DNA from: Gymnorhina tibicen
Lineage: Eukaryota > Chordata > Aves > Passeriformes > Artamidae
Length of the DNA: 64,000 nucleotides
Reading direction: 5' to 3'
Assembly (NCBI GenBank): GCA_013399875.1
Contig: VXAZ01009672.1
Coordinates: 248,001 to 312,000 of the forward strand
The notes beneath the pieces were generated by a model that was given only the letters and a program-made list of their open reading frames with translations, was not told where the DNA came from and ran no database searches. Below are positions 51,601 to 63,890 of this stretch, piece by piece. The position numbers were made by a program, and so were the translations under genes. How positions within the stretch are numbered: position 1 is the first letter of the stretch; every line of letters starts with the position of its first letter.

Positions 51601-52559
51601 ATGTTCAAGACTTTCTCAGAGACAATTTCATGCAGCAGCTGGTTTGGAAGCCCTCAAAAGGCAATGCAAATTTTTACCTAGCATACAAAATATGATTGAA
51701 AAGCTTGAAGAGCATCAGGTATGCTAATGAATGATCATACCTAGGAGTCAACACTCCTCCAAGAGCAAAGTTTGGAAAAGCTGACCACATTTGTGCACAA
51801 CTTCTAAAGCAGGAACCACATAAAAGTGAAAAATTCTGTCAAAGCAGCAACAAGGGGGAGCCAAGAGAATTAAATTTTTGTGAGAAGCACAGAAGGTGTT
51901 TAAGAGCATTACACTGGAAACGCAGGGCCAAGGTACTCAAGTTGTTAAGAAAAAAAGAGACTTCAAGAGAGCAGAAGAAAATAAAGTGAGGGAGGTCATT
52001 AGAAAAAAGAAGGCTTCTTTCAAAAAGGTGAGGCCCTGTCTCAAACGACAGTAGAAAAGAGCATAAATTCTGACAAATAGGATGCAAAAACCACATGAAG
52101 GCAGGCCAAAAAAACACCAGCTCAAGGAGTAATTAGCAGGAGGAATAAAAACTAACAGTAAATTTTTCTTCACATAAGAAGAAGATGAAGAAGCACACCA
52201 ATTGCTGTTCAGATAATAAACTGGGTAGTAAATAAAAAAAGGTACTGTAGAAAATCTGAATTTATTCTTTACATCACTTCTTACAGTGGGACAAGCTGAG
52301 GAGATTCCTGAGCTGGAATTTCCCTTTGGAGAGTAAAACGGGAGAACATCAAAGGAGCTGCCAAAAATTGAACTGACAGTGGAAGAAGTTACATAAGAAA
52401 TTTATAAAATGATGAGTAGCAAAGACACAAGACAGAACCAGATGTTATTCACTTAAGAGTTCTAAAATATACACCTTTGTTTACTGAAGTTTATGTAAAC
52501 CCAATTCCAGGCACAAAATGCTTTCAATCTCACCGGAGAGAGGAAAGTCCTGAATTTAC
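48606..52559 (-). other. UNC79 intron, 4.0 kb
   Basis: Bounded by GTAAAT and a ttccag acceptor. The half nearest the upstream exon contains the degraded LINE at about 51880-52480; the rest holds nothing recognised. Confidence 0.8.
51880..52480 (+). mobile_element. degraded CR1-type LINE, ORF2 fragment
   Basis: Several spaced pieces follow a CR1-type ORF2 in order: 'gacttcaagagagcagaaga', 'attagaaaaaagaaggcttc', 'ataaattctgacaaatagga', 'aaaactaacagtaaattttt' and, near the end, 'accagatgttattcacttaa' with 'gagttctaaaa'. The last resembles the region before the RT core (ccagatggtattcacccaagagttctgaa). Frames are broken many times, so it is dead. It ends about 80 bases from the UNC79 exon at 52560. 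Confidence 0.68.
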
Positions 52560-52700
52560 CTTCCTACAGACTGCATGATGTCCAACAGCAGAGGAGCAGC
52601 CAAGTCTGGACTGAGGTGAATGAAGGTTGAGAGCACAACTATGGCCAGGCCTAGTGTTTCTTCATCATATTCTTCAAGAACAGCCCCACAGTCATGGCAC
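52560..52700 (-). CDS. UNC79: UNC79 exon (141 bp), CHDCG segment
   Basis: The acceptor is ctgttccttgcag and the donor is GTAAAT. It begins CHDCGAVLEEYDEETLGLAI, continues VVLSTFIHLSPDLAAPLL and ends LDIMQSVG plus two bases of an Arg codon. The hydrophobic heptad-like pattern fits a HEAT-type helical hairpin. The paired cysteines (CxxC) look metal-ligand-like, but two cysteines alone do not prove a zinc site. The segment is among those I recognise most firmly in UNC79. Confidence 0.96.
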
Positions 52701-54475
52701 CTGCAAGGAACAGTTTTTAAACCTGATGTTAACAAATTTAAAACAAAGTATTACTATACATAGATTTGTGTAAAATGATGTCTTTTAAAAGTATTATTAC
52801 TTAGTGCATTCTATTCCACATTTATTTAGAAAGATAATGTAATTGTGATCTTTCTGTAATTACTAACAGTCCACAGCTTTCAAACCTTAATAAAACTTCT
52901 CACTAGCTACACTGGCTGTTTCTTTAGTGACAAATTAAAGTGGGCTACAGGGCAGGCCTTGTTTTGAGTCCTTCATCGGTAATTGTATTCCAGGTCCCTC
53001 ACTGTATTGGACTGCTTCAGTTTGCACTATCCAAGAGCAGTCTGCAGCAGTGAAGGCTGGCCCTCGGCAATGTGAGCACAAGCCAATTTGTGTGACTTGG
53101 GCTAAGTCCCAGCACTCTTCTATTTAGCACCATAGACACAAACAATGACACTCACAGATGATCTTAAAGAGATGGAACAATTTCACATTGCCCTTCCTGT
53201 CAGTCATGAATTATGAATAACAAATTATACAATTAGAAAACAATGATCTGATTGGTTCCCACAGCAGTTACAGCTATTAAGACATAAATGAAAAGACCTC
53301 TCAGGGGCACAGAACCTTAGATTTCAGGAAAGTCTCCTTTCCCAGGGCAGATTTGCTACTGAGTCACTTATCCTTCCTGAAATGCTCAAAGACAACTGAT
53401 GAAGGTCTGAAAGGGCTCCAAAATGTCTTAAGTATAAAGGGGATGTCAGATTTGGGAGAGATGAGACAGGCTTTCACAACCTATGAAAAAGGCAAACCAA
53501 TGTGGGAAATTGGTTTATCTCAGCCCAGTAGGAAGGCTTGCTTAATTTCATCAATCAGTTGCTAATGACCAGCAGATTGTGAGATTTTAACTTAATGGAA
53601 TTGAATGGGCAATTTTCTTGCCTTTTTTACTGAACATAAAGAAAATATGCCAACAAAGTCATGGAAGTCAAGCTCAGCTGGTCTGTATGTTAATAGGTAG
53701 TGCTTGAGCTTTGGTGAAATGGCCAAGGGAAGTGCCACAGACCAGACTAACTTCTGGGATGCTTCACTTTGTAACACAATAAGGTCCACTACAGTCACAG
53801 CCTGCACAATAGCCCTGTCTTTCTCCAGCGATCATCCTTGCATGTCTGTCTGAGCACACACAGGAACTGAGCACACACAGGAACTCGTGGTTTCTCATCC
53901 CAAGTTTTGAGCAAATCAAGGCATGACTCCCTGCTGACCGCTTTCCTTCTCTATTAAATGAGTACACTTCTGTTTAGCACTCCCTTTACAGGCATTTTAA
54001 CCAAACAATACAGGTTTGCAAAAGCTTTGAGGAGCAGTGAGTATCAGCATTAAAAATGCTATGTAGATTACACATGAGGACACATCAACAGCTACTGATT
54101 TCAACAGAAAGCCAAAGGAACTTTAACATAAAACTTCTATTTTTTTCCCCTAAGACAAAAGAGGTTTCTGATGGATCACAAGGAACCTTTGATTTAAAAT
54201 AGAAAGGAAGATGGAAGTGCTTCCCCTTCCCTCTGTGCACACATAATAGCCTGAGCCATCATTTCACCTGTGCACAATCATCCAGGCCCTACTGAATTGA
54301 AAACACATCTTGCTAGCAGTGTTTAGAAAATATTTATCTTGGGGTAAAAAAAAAAAATTAAAAACTTGGCATAGAGATAAACGATAGAACAGACTCTGTA
54401 TTTGCAAAAAGTGTATCTATACTTGACATATTTGAAGTTCAACTAATTCTTTGAGAGAGAAAAAAACCCACTTAC
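52701..54475 (-). other. UNC79 intron, 1.8 kb
   Basis: Bounded by GTAAGT and a ttgcag acceptor. It contains a 17-base tandem duplication at 53851-53884 and no other recognised element. Confidence 0.8.
53851..53884. repeat. 17-bp tandem duplication
   Basis: Two exact adjacent copies of tgagcacacacaggaac. Confidence 0.92.
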
Positions 54476-54578
54476 TTGTCAGTCATCAGAATGGGCTGGT
54501 CATCAGCAAATTCTTCTGGTGCAGGTACAAACATACTGACTATACTGGGTGCTGACAGCAAACTAGATTTTGTAGCAC
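54476..54578 (-). CDS. UNC79: UNC79 exon (103 bp)
   Basis: The acceptor is gccttaag and the donor is GTAAGT. It encodes ATKSSLLSAPSIVSMFVPAP, then EEFADDQPILMTD and two bases of a Lys codon. The acidic EEFADD stretch leads directly into the CHDCG segment of the next exon. Confidence 0.92.
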
Positions 54579-57500
54579 CTTAAGGCAATTGGGGAAAAAA
54601 TTTAAAAAAGGAAAGAATCATCAAACAGAAATCCAAAATGCTTGATGAGCAGACTTCTAAAGAATAGCCATAATGGCTTTACTGTGCCTAGAAATAAGAA
54701 ATAAATTGTGTCTATAAAAAGATATAAGCACATTCCTTGCTTCTGCCAGATTATTCCAATTACCTAGAACTATCAATTAAAAACAGATAAATCCTTGGGG
54801 AAAAAAGATAACAAAAAATAGAACAAAAAAAAGATAGAACAAAAATTCCAGGAAATTGGATGCAATTGTATCTACTAGGGAGAGAGGATGATTCTACAGT
54901 TGCTATGAGACTGGACATCAGAAGATTTGCAATATTCCCCCATATATTTTGGGAATTAACTTCCCATAGTTCTCGGTGATATGAAGAAGGAATTAAGTTC
55001 AAATGTCTCAACACCAGATCATCAATCTATTCATACTATCCCTAACAGAGACACAGGAGATAAATCAGGAAAGGACAGAGAGAAGAAATAATTCATAAGG
55101 AATTGAGAACATTGGAGGGCTGGTCATTAGAAATGCTTTCCACTGAAAGTCTTCAAAAGTATCTTTATTCTTCAAAGCTGAGTTGTTCAGCTGAGAGCAC
55201 AGCCACGGTGATCAAGCCAACATATGGGGCTCCCTTTGCCCTTGGCACTTCTTGTGTACCTAATTTCTGATAGATGCTTATTTTAGTAGGAGAAGTTATG
55301 TGTAATGGAAGATCCAAACTCTTGACTTCTCCAAGTTCTGTTTTCCCAAATCACAGTTTAAGAAATCCGTTGCCAATTTTCTCTCTGGTTGCTTCAATCT
55401 CTAGATTCAGATTTAATGTTAACATTAGCCTGCTCTGATAATATTTAACTACAGAAACAGGAGGAAGCTTCTCTATGTAAGGTTTAGGTGGAATTTATTA
55501 TGACATAATCCTGGTTACTGCAGGAAAACCAAATTTAACATCAGCTCTCAGGCAAAATAAGCTAAGAAGCTCCCACAATTTCTGAACTCAAAATAAGTGG
55601 AGTGACACAAGAATAAGGCAGGTTTTAAACAACCATTTTACTAATGAAGGAAACATTACTTTTATATCCATAGTTCAGGACTTTGTAATTGCTCCCTAAG
55701 GTTTTATTGGATATGAGCAGACACTTCAGGAAGGCTAGGATACTCCAGTAATGTAGAACAACACCCAGAATGCAGGGGATAGGCACAGATCTTGTAGCCA
55801 GGTTTTTCTTCCCCTCTCAGATGCATAAAGATCCCTCTGCCGTGACTTTGGAAGTTTCACTGTCATATTCTCCAGATGTAAGTCCCATTGCAGAACACAA
55901 ATGCTAAAAGCAGTCATAATGCAAGTTACAGTGTTGGAATAAGACTTAACTGCTCAAAAATGTCCTCTCTTGTGCAGTGAACAGCAGGAAAAAAACATGC
56001 CTTAGGCAAAGAAAGTAGGTCATTGCCCCATTGCAGGGCTGTAGGAAAGTCTGGATGTATTTCAGCTCTGAGGGAGGAGAGTTTATACAGAAATGAGATT
56101 CAGCCACTCGCTGCATACTTTCTGCAGGACAGTTGAGGGCTTTAATAGCTGAATAGAACACAAAATTCAGCATCATTTCATATTAACCATGAAATCTTCC
56201 TGGCAGTCTTGGCAGAGGACCAGGTCAAACAGACACTGAACTGACCTCTGATTCTCAGTGGTGGTCCCTCCAAATCTGGGTTTAGGCAAACGGGGACATT
56301 GCACAGCCTCTTTCCATGCTGTATCTGCTCTGTGAATAAAGAAAGAACTTCAGTCTCCAGAACCACAAATCCAGCATCTGTCACCAGTCACCAGCACCAC
56401 AAGTCTCAAACAGTTAAAACAAGAGAAAGACAAATACAACTGCTATATAAAAGCAAAAAACAAAGGGAAGAGTTAATTTTTTTAAGCATAGAAAGGAAGG
56501 GGGGGAAAGATTAAAGAAGTCCATACAGGAAAAAGAACACAGATAACCTAATAAAAAAGAAGGCATTTTAGACAAGAGTCATTAAACAGGAAAGGAAGCG
56601 CTAGCCATAAAGATTCAACAAGATATGGAATATATGAGCCACAAAAAGAGAAAGAAACAAGTGTTTAGAAATACCAAGACACTAGAAGTAAGATATAGTT
56701 TGTACTGATAGAAGCCAGGCCCAAAATTATTTTATTTTACGACAGCAAGCTTGGGAAAAGAGTGGTTTGAAACAAGAAAGGGACACATGACACCTACTCA
56801 GGTAATAAAAAAATGAATTAATAAAGGATGTGTGGACCAAACACATCATATACTTGTGTGAGATGAGACTACTTCCTAGTTGGTATATATGAGTACAATG
56901 AGTCTTAAAATTGTGACAATGAAATGACAAACGGTCACACAGAGCATTTGTCCTGAAAAAAAACCCAACACTGTCCAAATAAAAATTTTACTTTGATGCT
57001 AGTGTTTGAACAAGAGACAGAGATGGAAAGCTTTCCAGAAAAGAACATTTCATTTTGCCTCTGCATGTTTGAAGGCCTTTAGATGAAATTAATATTAGAG
57101 GGAAATGTCACAGATGTTGCGAAGAAAGCTACTAGATTTGGAACAGGATTACTAGACAGAGTTCCTAAACAGTTTTGAGTATTGACCTGTTCATTTTGAA
57201 TACAGGCTAAGTACTTCTTGCAGAACAAAGGCAGTACCTGTTAAATCTCTATAGAGTCCTGCCTGAGAGACTAGGTGATCCAGCTAAGTCTCTTCAATAA
57301 ATAAACTTACCTGCTGACAGGACAAAACCCCCATTGTTACCACTGGGAAATTCTGACCTTTATAATTTAAGGGTCTCATGCTGAGCATGCTATTCAGCAG
57401 ACTGGAATAGAAAGGATAATCCTGAACTATGCACCGTATCTTTAGCCACTCTTCAGCTACACAATTTAGTTCGATGGAACTTGATGCTGAAGACTAAATT

Positions 57501-58306
57501 AAGCAAAAATTTCATCTCAGCTGTCCAGGGCTGGTGGTAAGACATTCATTCAGCATGCTGAGTCCCATGTAACATTTTAAGCATTCCTTTCTCTAGATAA
57601 GTCTTGTCCTGCTGATAAATTTCTGAGAAGCACAATTTTGTAATGTCACTAACATCAAAATGGGCACTAAAATATCTAGCATTTTCAACAAACCAGAATG
57701 AATTTATTGTTTAGGGACATCTGCTGTGAATTTGGTATAACTGGAAGTGTTTTACAGAAGAAAAAAAAAAACAAATAAAATGAGTAATGAGTGAATTACG
57801 TACTTAATTCAGTTTTCATTGCTTTGCATTCATCTTAAAAGGAGAAAAAGCAGTGAGTGAACAGAAATTTCATGTGTTCAGCATGAGTTCGTAGAAACTT
57901 CTTTAAAGAGAAACAAAACTGGCTGGTATAAGGCACAACTCTGTGGTGTACCAACACCATAGTAAACACACACACAAATAAATGATTCCATGCACCAGGG
58001 ATGAAATCCTATACCTAATTAATTCAGCAGTGATACTTCTATTTCTTTCAATGAGACCAGGAAATAATCTGAGTAATATGCACAATTATAGGGACAACAT
58101 TGTACCAGAGGGTCTAACTCCCAAATATGTAACTGTCCAACTCTTACTAGGTGATAATCTTGTACTCGCTATAAAAATTCACATTAAACTTGATATTGAT
58201 CACTTATCTGCAACGGTAGAATAGAAATACTCTCTTTTTTTTAAGTGGTTGGTTACACAGTAATTGGTTTAGGAAATAGAAATAAAAAACAATAAATGCA
58301 GCTCAC
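54579..58306 (-). other. UNC79 intron, 3.7 kb
   Basis: Bounded by GTGAGC and a cttaag acceptor. No repeat or extra exon was recognised. Confidence 0.78.
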
Positions 58307-58423
58307 CAGTATCCCAAGTGCTGATATTGTGGGGAGCACTAGACTGGTGTTCCAGCTGCCTCTTCATTAGCTGGTTCATTGTCAGAGCTCCCAAAGAGCC
58401 TCTTTTCATTTGTCTGAACTGAG
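58307..58423 (-). CDS. UNC79: UNC79 exon (117 bp)
   Basis: The acceptor is ctgacttgcag and the donor is GTGAGC. It encodes QFRQMKRGSLGALTMNQLMK followed by a stretch ending STWDT. The basic MKRGS segment resembles a basophilic-kinase site (R/K-x-G-S), but that is only a pattern match. The final G starts a Gly codon completed by the next exon. Confidence 0.92.
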
Positions 58424-59144
58424 CTGCAAGTCAGAAATGCAAAAGGGTTTCAGGAGCTCAGACAACATTTAAAGCTACTCTCATTTCCTGATCTTACAAG
58501 CCAGCATGATATAAATACTGAAAGGACAATGATGGCTTGCTCTAAGGATCTTGCTCAAGTCAATATGCACCTTTCATACAACTACACAGGGTACTGGCCC
58601 CAGGCCATCAGTCAGAAGAGACTTGGATTCACTGTGTCAACTGTCAGTGCCTTTTTGCCTCCAAATATTATGAAAGCTCATCAAAAGATTTGTGAGTGTT
58701 AAGACACTACCCCAAAACTCCCATGCTGACAGGCAATAAATGTACACTTGAGTCTCACTCACATACAATGTACCAAGGAAGGAAACTCAGTCTCCTCCCA
58801 GCAAACTATGGAGGACTGCTGTGTCCATGCTGACCCTAGGGAAACAAATTCACTATGTACCACCAGCATCCTTCATGGGTAGCACAACCTGACCTTGCCT
58901 CCTACATACCCACCCCTCAGGCACAACATCTGCACATTCTGCTGAAGCGTGAAGCCAGCAGCCTTTGAAGATGAGACCCTTCCATAACTTCACTCTCAAT
59001 TTTCTTATAGAGAGCTATTAAGCAACAAGCATTTGAATTTTATTCGTCCAAATATGTACTTCTTTAAAAAGATTGATTTATGAGATATGTGTCACTGGAT
59101 AATGCTCAAAGTAAAACCAAAAGGGAGACTTAAGACTTTTGGTT

Positions 59145-59248
59145 CATATCAATGTGGTGCTTAGGAACATGACTTAGTGATGGACTCAGCAGTGTTAGGT
59201 TGGACTCAAGGATCTTAAAGCTCATTTCCAACCTAAATGATTCTACGT
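59145..59248 (+). mobile_element. CR1 LINE 3' end
   Basis: The sequence 'gacttagtgatggactcagc', then 'agtgttaggttggactcaag', 'gatcttaaagctcatttcca' and 'acctaaatgattcta' is a close match to the avian CR1 3' terminus, including the terminal ATTCTA repeat unit. 5'-truncated, as is usual. Confidence 0.9.
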
Positions 59249-59834
59249 ATTTTCTCTGCTCAAATTGAGGAAGAAAGAGATCATACACAACTCCTTACTT
59301 TTTTCTCCATTCATAAAAAAAATTCAAATTAAACGAGCATAATACATTCGTTTGGACAATTGAGCCTGAGCAATAGATTTCCACCATTGAAACTAAAATC
59401 ACTGTTCACTGTATGAAGACAGAGTGTTAAGGCCCTGCTTGAACAAGGCCTGTGAAACTGCTGACACAAGTATCCAGGAAAGCTTTTAAAATGTTACCTT
59501 AAGTACAAGTTTAAGGGTTTTCCTCAACAGGCCCTTAGAGCAAGGGCAACAAAGTAAAATCTTCTCTGAAGGATCATTTTCATCTGCAACTACATTCAAC
59601 ATCATTAAAAAGATCACTAACTATCAGGTAGTTCCATTCTAAAATTCCGAACAGTAACCAGCTAAGCTGTGAAATTAAACACAGCATTTCACATTAACTG
59701 TGATAAAGAAGTACAGATAGGGGATAAACTGTGACTTTCAGAAAGCTTTGAAGGGTAGAGTGCCTTCTCCTAAACTTGCTCTATTCATTTTCTATCTGAG
59801 AGTTCAAAATTCAGAGTAAGCAGAGTACTCCCTC

Positions 59835-59855
59835 AAAAACAAAACAAAACAAAAC
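59835..59855 (+). repeat. CAAAA simple repeat
   Basis: Four or so tandem CAAAA units. Confidence 0.85.
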
Positions 59856-60606
59856 TAATACAGGCCTTGAGTAATAATAAACAAAATGAATACTTCAGTG
59901 AAAGTACGCACTGAAATTATTTTATTACATGAAGTATTTAAGTTTTTCCTCATTACGTCCATTTCAGTTACATCCTTTTGAAATGCATTTAAACTCCATT
60001 TTTGGCCCAAGTACAACATTTCTGCAAAGCAGTCCTGGTATAATTGAACTTGTAGAATTGAACCAGACCATGAGACCATTCTATGTTTCACTTTTAAAAG
60101 TTATATTGCAGCTGCCTTTCACAGCAAATTAGGAGAAAAATAGAATTTCCATCGTTTCCAGGGCAATGATTTTAAATAGATGCTTTATCACTTTATCAAG
60201 CATAGAATTTCCTGATAAAAGAACAGCAATTAATGTTAGAACTGACAAGACTGCTTGGAGTGCAGATGACTGCCAACATAGAGAAAATGATCTCTTTGAA
60301 TTTTCTTAGCAGCTTTTTGCAATTGTAATGAAAAAAGTTTCATGAACATTTCACATAATCAGGCTATTGTTGAGCAGGTTTGGATTTCCAGGATTATTTA
60401 CCTGACTTCTCAATGACAGCAATGATTTCAAATATTGATAAGGGAAAAGAAACAACCAAAACAAAATCCAAACCACCAGAGAGCCACAAAAAAAATCTAA
60501 AACCCAAAAAATATCAGAGCTGCCAGCCTTTGAACAGTGCTGGATCCAGGCTGATTGCCGTGAACCAGCATGTGACTTTTCATGCCTGTGACTGACTAGT
60601 GGCAAA

Positions 60607-60612
60607 GGGAGG
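60607..60612 (+). repeat. target-site duplication, left copy
   Basis: gggagg immediately before the LTR start TG; identical to 61201-61206. Confidence 0.8.
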
Positions 60613-61200
60613 TGTGCTGGTTTCACCTGGGGTAGAGTTAATTTTCTTCACCATGGCTGGTACGGGGCTGTGTTTTGGATTTGGCTGAACACAGTGTTGG
60701 TAATAAAGAGATGTTTTTGTTATTGCTGAGCAGGGCCTACACAGAGCCAAGGCCTTTTCTGCTTTCCATGCTGCCACACTGGTGAGGAGACTGGGGGTGC
60801 ATGGGAGGTTGGGAGGAGACACAGCCAGGACAGGTGACCCAAACTGACCAAACGGATATTCCAGACCATATGGCATTATGCTCAGTACATAAAGTGGGTG
60901 GGAAGGGGGGACACACTTGGAGTTATGGATTTCATCTTCCCAAGTAACCTTTACCTGTGATGGGGCCCTGCTCTCCTGGCAATGGCTAAACACCTGCCTG
61001 CCCATGGGAGGCAGTGAATTAACTCCTTGTTGTGCTCTATTTGCATGCATGGCTTTTGCTTTCCCTATTAAACTGCCTTTATCTCAATCCAGGAGTTTTC
61101 CAGGTTTTACCCTTCCCATTCTCTCCCCTATCCTGCTGGTGGGGGAGTGAGCGAGCAGCTGCCTGGGGCTTGGATGCTGGCTCAGGTTAGACCATGATAG
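60613..61200 (+). mobile_element. solo LTR of an endogenous retrovirus
   Basis: About 588 bases beginning TGTGCTGGTTTCACCTGGGG. It resembles an LTR family I recall as common in neoavian birds: 'gtagagttaattttcttcac', 'cagggcctacacagagccaa', 'ggacacagccaggacaggtg' and 'tgggggagtgagcgagcagc' all fall in the expected order. A TATA-like acataaag (60888-60895) and an ATTAAA signal (61067-61072) fit promoter and poly(A) roles. The flanks carry the same six bases, gggagg, at 60607-60612 and 61201-61206, a target-site duplication. No internal viral genes lie beside it, so it is a solo LTR left by recombination. Family name not assigned. Confidence 0.92.
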
Positions 61201-61206
61201 GGGAGG
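61201..61206 (+). repeat. target-site duplication, right copy
   Basis: gggagg immediately after the LTR; identical to 60607-60612. Confidence 0.8.
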
Positions 61207-62689
61207 TTCTCCTCCATCAGGTTTTGTACAAGAAACCTAACAAGCACGTTACAAGATCAGTAAAATTCATACAGTGGCTGGCAACTCTTTTCATTTGTTA
61301 TTTACTGATCTGGTCAATCCCTCCATTCCTGTGGAACTCTCTACTCAAAAAGAGAAGTCCAAAGGCAAAATCTTCCTGTTACAGTCAATGATGTATGCTT
61401 TGCATGGCCAGGCACTGGCTGTACAAGTCATGTTACCTATTTGTGTTACAGGAGTGCCTTGTGCTCACAGTCCTGATCAGGACTTACCATGTAAAGAACT
61501 GTAAAGATACAGAGTAGAAGATTAAAACCATTTCAGTCTTAATGTACAAGAGACACAATCGAAGCATTCATATCCCTTTTTGCAGCCGGAAACTGAGGGA
61601 AAGTTCCAGAAAGAGGAAAGAAACATTTACATAGGAATGTGGGCTCAATGTCATACAGGTACTATTCCCAGTTTCATATGCTGGAATTTACAGGAACCGC
61701 TAGCACTCAACTAAACCCAAGACAGATAGCTCTTAACTGGCACCTCTTTAGCTGCTTTAGTGAGCAACATCTGTATCATTAGGTGGCCAACAAATGTACT
61801 CTATGAGATGCACGTGACCTGAGATGCTTGTGGGAAGACTGGGGAGGTACTCAGCTAGCATGTCTAGAAGGAAGAAATAACATTCTTCCTTTAATTAGCC
61901 AGATACCCCTTCCAATCAAATCAGCAGATGATGAAATTCAGAAACTAAAATTTAACATTCCTACAGCAATCTGAAATTGAGGTTCAGCAACACAGTTGAG
62001 CTGATCTAGCAGTACATTGGTATCAAAAGAAGTAATTTCCCCTTCCTTTTTTACTAGCCAGAGTTCTGCCCCACCAGCCTTCAGATGTGTTACCTAGATG
62101 GACACACCATTCTGAATTTTGTTAAGGTATCTAAGGTACCTCCACCTTAACATCTTATCTTCATGTGCTCTGTTAAGCCATGTGTCATGTCTATGAACAA
62201 CATAGCTCACTTTCAATTGAAATGGTTACAGGAGTCCCAAATAAAGAGTTATCACATTTCAGCGAGCAGCTGAGTAAGTGGCATTCAAGGCATTTTACAA
62301 AAATTGCAAGAGATTTTTTTTCCTAAGGTACAGCAAAAAATATAGGCCACAGTAACAGCCCTGTGGACTCTCATCTTCTGTGCACTGACAGTTGACAATG
62401 CTTTCTCACAGAGGAAAATAAAAATTCAGCTTTAGTGAATTACTGCTTCTAGTTGCTACCTACTTTAATTCAAGAAAACGACATTTGTCAAACTTGCCAT
62501 GTGACAAGAGAAAACCTTTAGCTACTAACTGTTAAAATGCTGCTAACCATCAGAGATTTAACAGTTCTAATGATATCCAAAACAGCTGTACTTCCAAGAA
62601 TCAAGGGAACTCAGAGGAAGGAATTGATATGCATCTGATGCACAAATACAGTAACTTTGATTTAATCCTCAAACCAGAGGTGAACTTAC

Positions 62690-62797
62690 TTGATATGGAA
62701 GAGTGACTACTTGTCTCTGGGACACCTGCTTCAAGGGTTGGTGCAGATGATGACTCTCTTGGCATTTCCAGTGTTGAAAGTCCTTTGGCAGCAGGAT
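62690..62797 (-). CDS. UNC79: UNC79 exon (108 bp), Ser-rich linker
   Basis: The acceptor is ttttcacatgcag and the donor is GTAAGT. It encodes about 36 residues including PAAKGLSTLEMPRESSSAP and ETSSHSSIS. The segment is rich in Ser, Pro and Glu, so it is probably a flexible, possibly phosphorylated linker between helical-repeat blocks (inference). It ends with one codon base, which joins the next exon as A+CT (Thr). Confidence 0.88.
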
Positions 62798-63841
62798 CTG
62801 CATGTGAAAATTGTGCTTAAACTCTCAGCATTTAAAATCAACAAGGTTTTTCATCTTCCTTCTCCCTGGATGCCCTTTTCACATCATTTCAGTCATCCAT
62901 TCACCATCTGGCATTCCCAGTAGTTTTAAAAGGATTCAGTGTGTGTGTCATAAGAATTTTTATGGGGGCACAGGGCTCCATTTCTTAAAATCACTTTTTA
63001 AAGGAGATTTCTGCCTATGGTCTTTAGAGCTCACAACTAATAAATGCACACAGAGTTTGATATTGATCCCACTCAAGTGATTACTGGAACCATCAACATG
63101 GAAATAAGAGAGAGACCACTGATGTAAAGCTAGTTTAAGTGACAGTTTAGTATCTTTCAAAAGCCTTAACTCCAACATCATAATTTTTCATTCAAGAGGC
63201 TGTTGACCTAGCATTTAATCCTGATGATTCAGAGTTAAAAATTCTGCATTAAAAAGGTTCCACGTGGTGTTTCAGAACTGGGACAGCCCTTCCAACCAGT
63301 TTCAAGGGTGACAGTGTTCATTACTGCATGAAAACTGGCCCTTATTAATGGTCAAAAAAGCACTGAGTCTAATTGCACAATTCTTTCAAGACCATGCTTC
63401 TCTATATGAAAGGTTCAAAAGCACTCAGCTCTCTTTAATTTTTATAAAGCTCCAGTAGTTCTTCAGCTTATTAGAACCATAAATGGGACGACAGGCCTGA
63501 AACATAAACGGAACAGTTTAACTATGATTACACGGAACAACTTCACCTTGTAAAAGTGGAATATCCTAAGAAGAAATTATACTGTGGCTCCCTCTGAAGT
63601 AATTAAGAAAAAAGTGAGGCCAGGAATGCATAAATATTCCCCCTCACTTCAACGGCAACAAAGAACTGAGGCCTGAAGTATTCTGCCCTTTTTTATTAAT
63701 ATGTTAAAAAACCTGGTAAAATTCTAATAACTGAAAAATCCTAGGAAAAAAAAAAAACAGCCAAGAAATTAAAAAGCCAGCAGCATACAGTTTTTCAAAC
63801 TGATAGATCCAATTGGAATCTGAGGAAAAGGTAAAACTCAC
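62798..63841 (-). other. UNC79 intron, 1.0 kb (if the 63842 exon is real)
   Basis: Bounded by GTGAGT and a catgcag acceptor. Nothing recognised inside. If the upstream exon is false, the intron extends beyond the window. Confidence 0.55.
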
Positions 63842-63890
63842 TTTCTTTCCACCTGAAAAACTTAGTAACAAAACTTCGCATTGAAATCAC
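63842..63890 (-). CDS. UNC79: UNC79 candidate exon, most 5' in the window (49 bp)
   Basis: The exon lies between an acceptor in a T-rich tract (ctaagttttttcag) and a strong donor GTGAGT. It is open in phase 0 and reads VISMRSFVTKFFRWKE. It ends with one base that completes a codon with the next exon (A+AT = Asn), so the phase agrees. I do not firmly remember this peptide from UNC79. A second, nearly identical acceptor lies inside the exon (ctaagtttttcag); using it would leave an 11-base exon. It could also be a chance pairing of splice-like sites. Confidence 0.5.

Larger units (their letters stand above)
58424..62689 (-). other. UNC79 intron, 4.3 kb, with CR1 and solo LTR
   Basis: Bounded by GTAAGT and a ttgcag acceptor. 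It contains a CR1 tail (59145-59248), a CAAAA simple repeat (59835-59855) and the solo LTR (60613-61200), both mobile elements being oriented opposite to UNC79. Confidence 0.85.

Noticed and set aside
60580..61050. Minus-strand ORF of 156 codons
   Set aside because: Lies inside the solo LTR and reads it antisense; no viral protein is encoded here.
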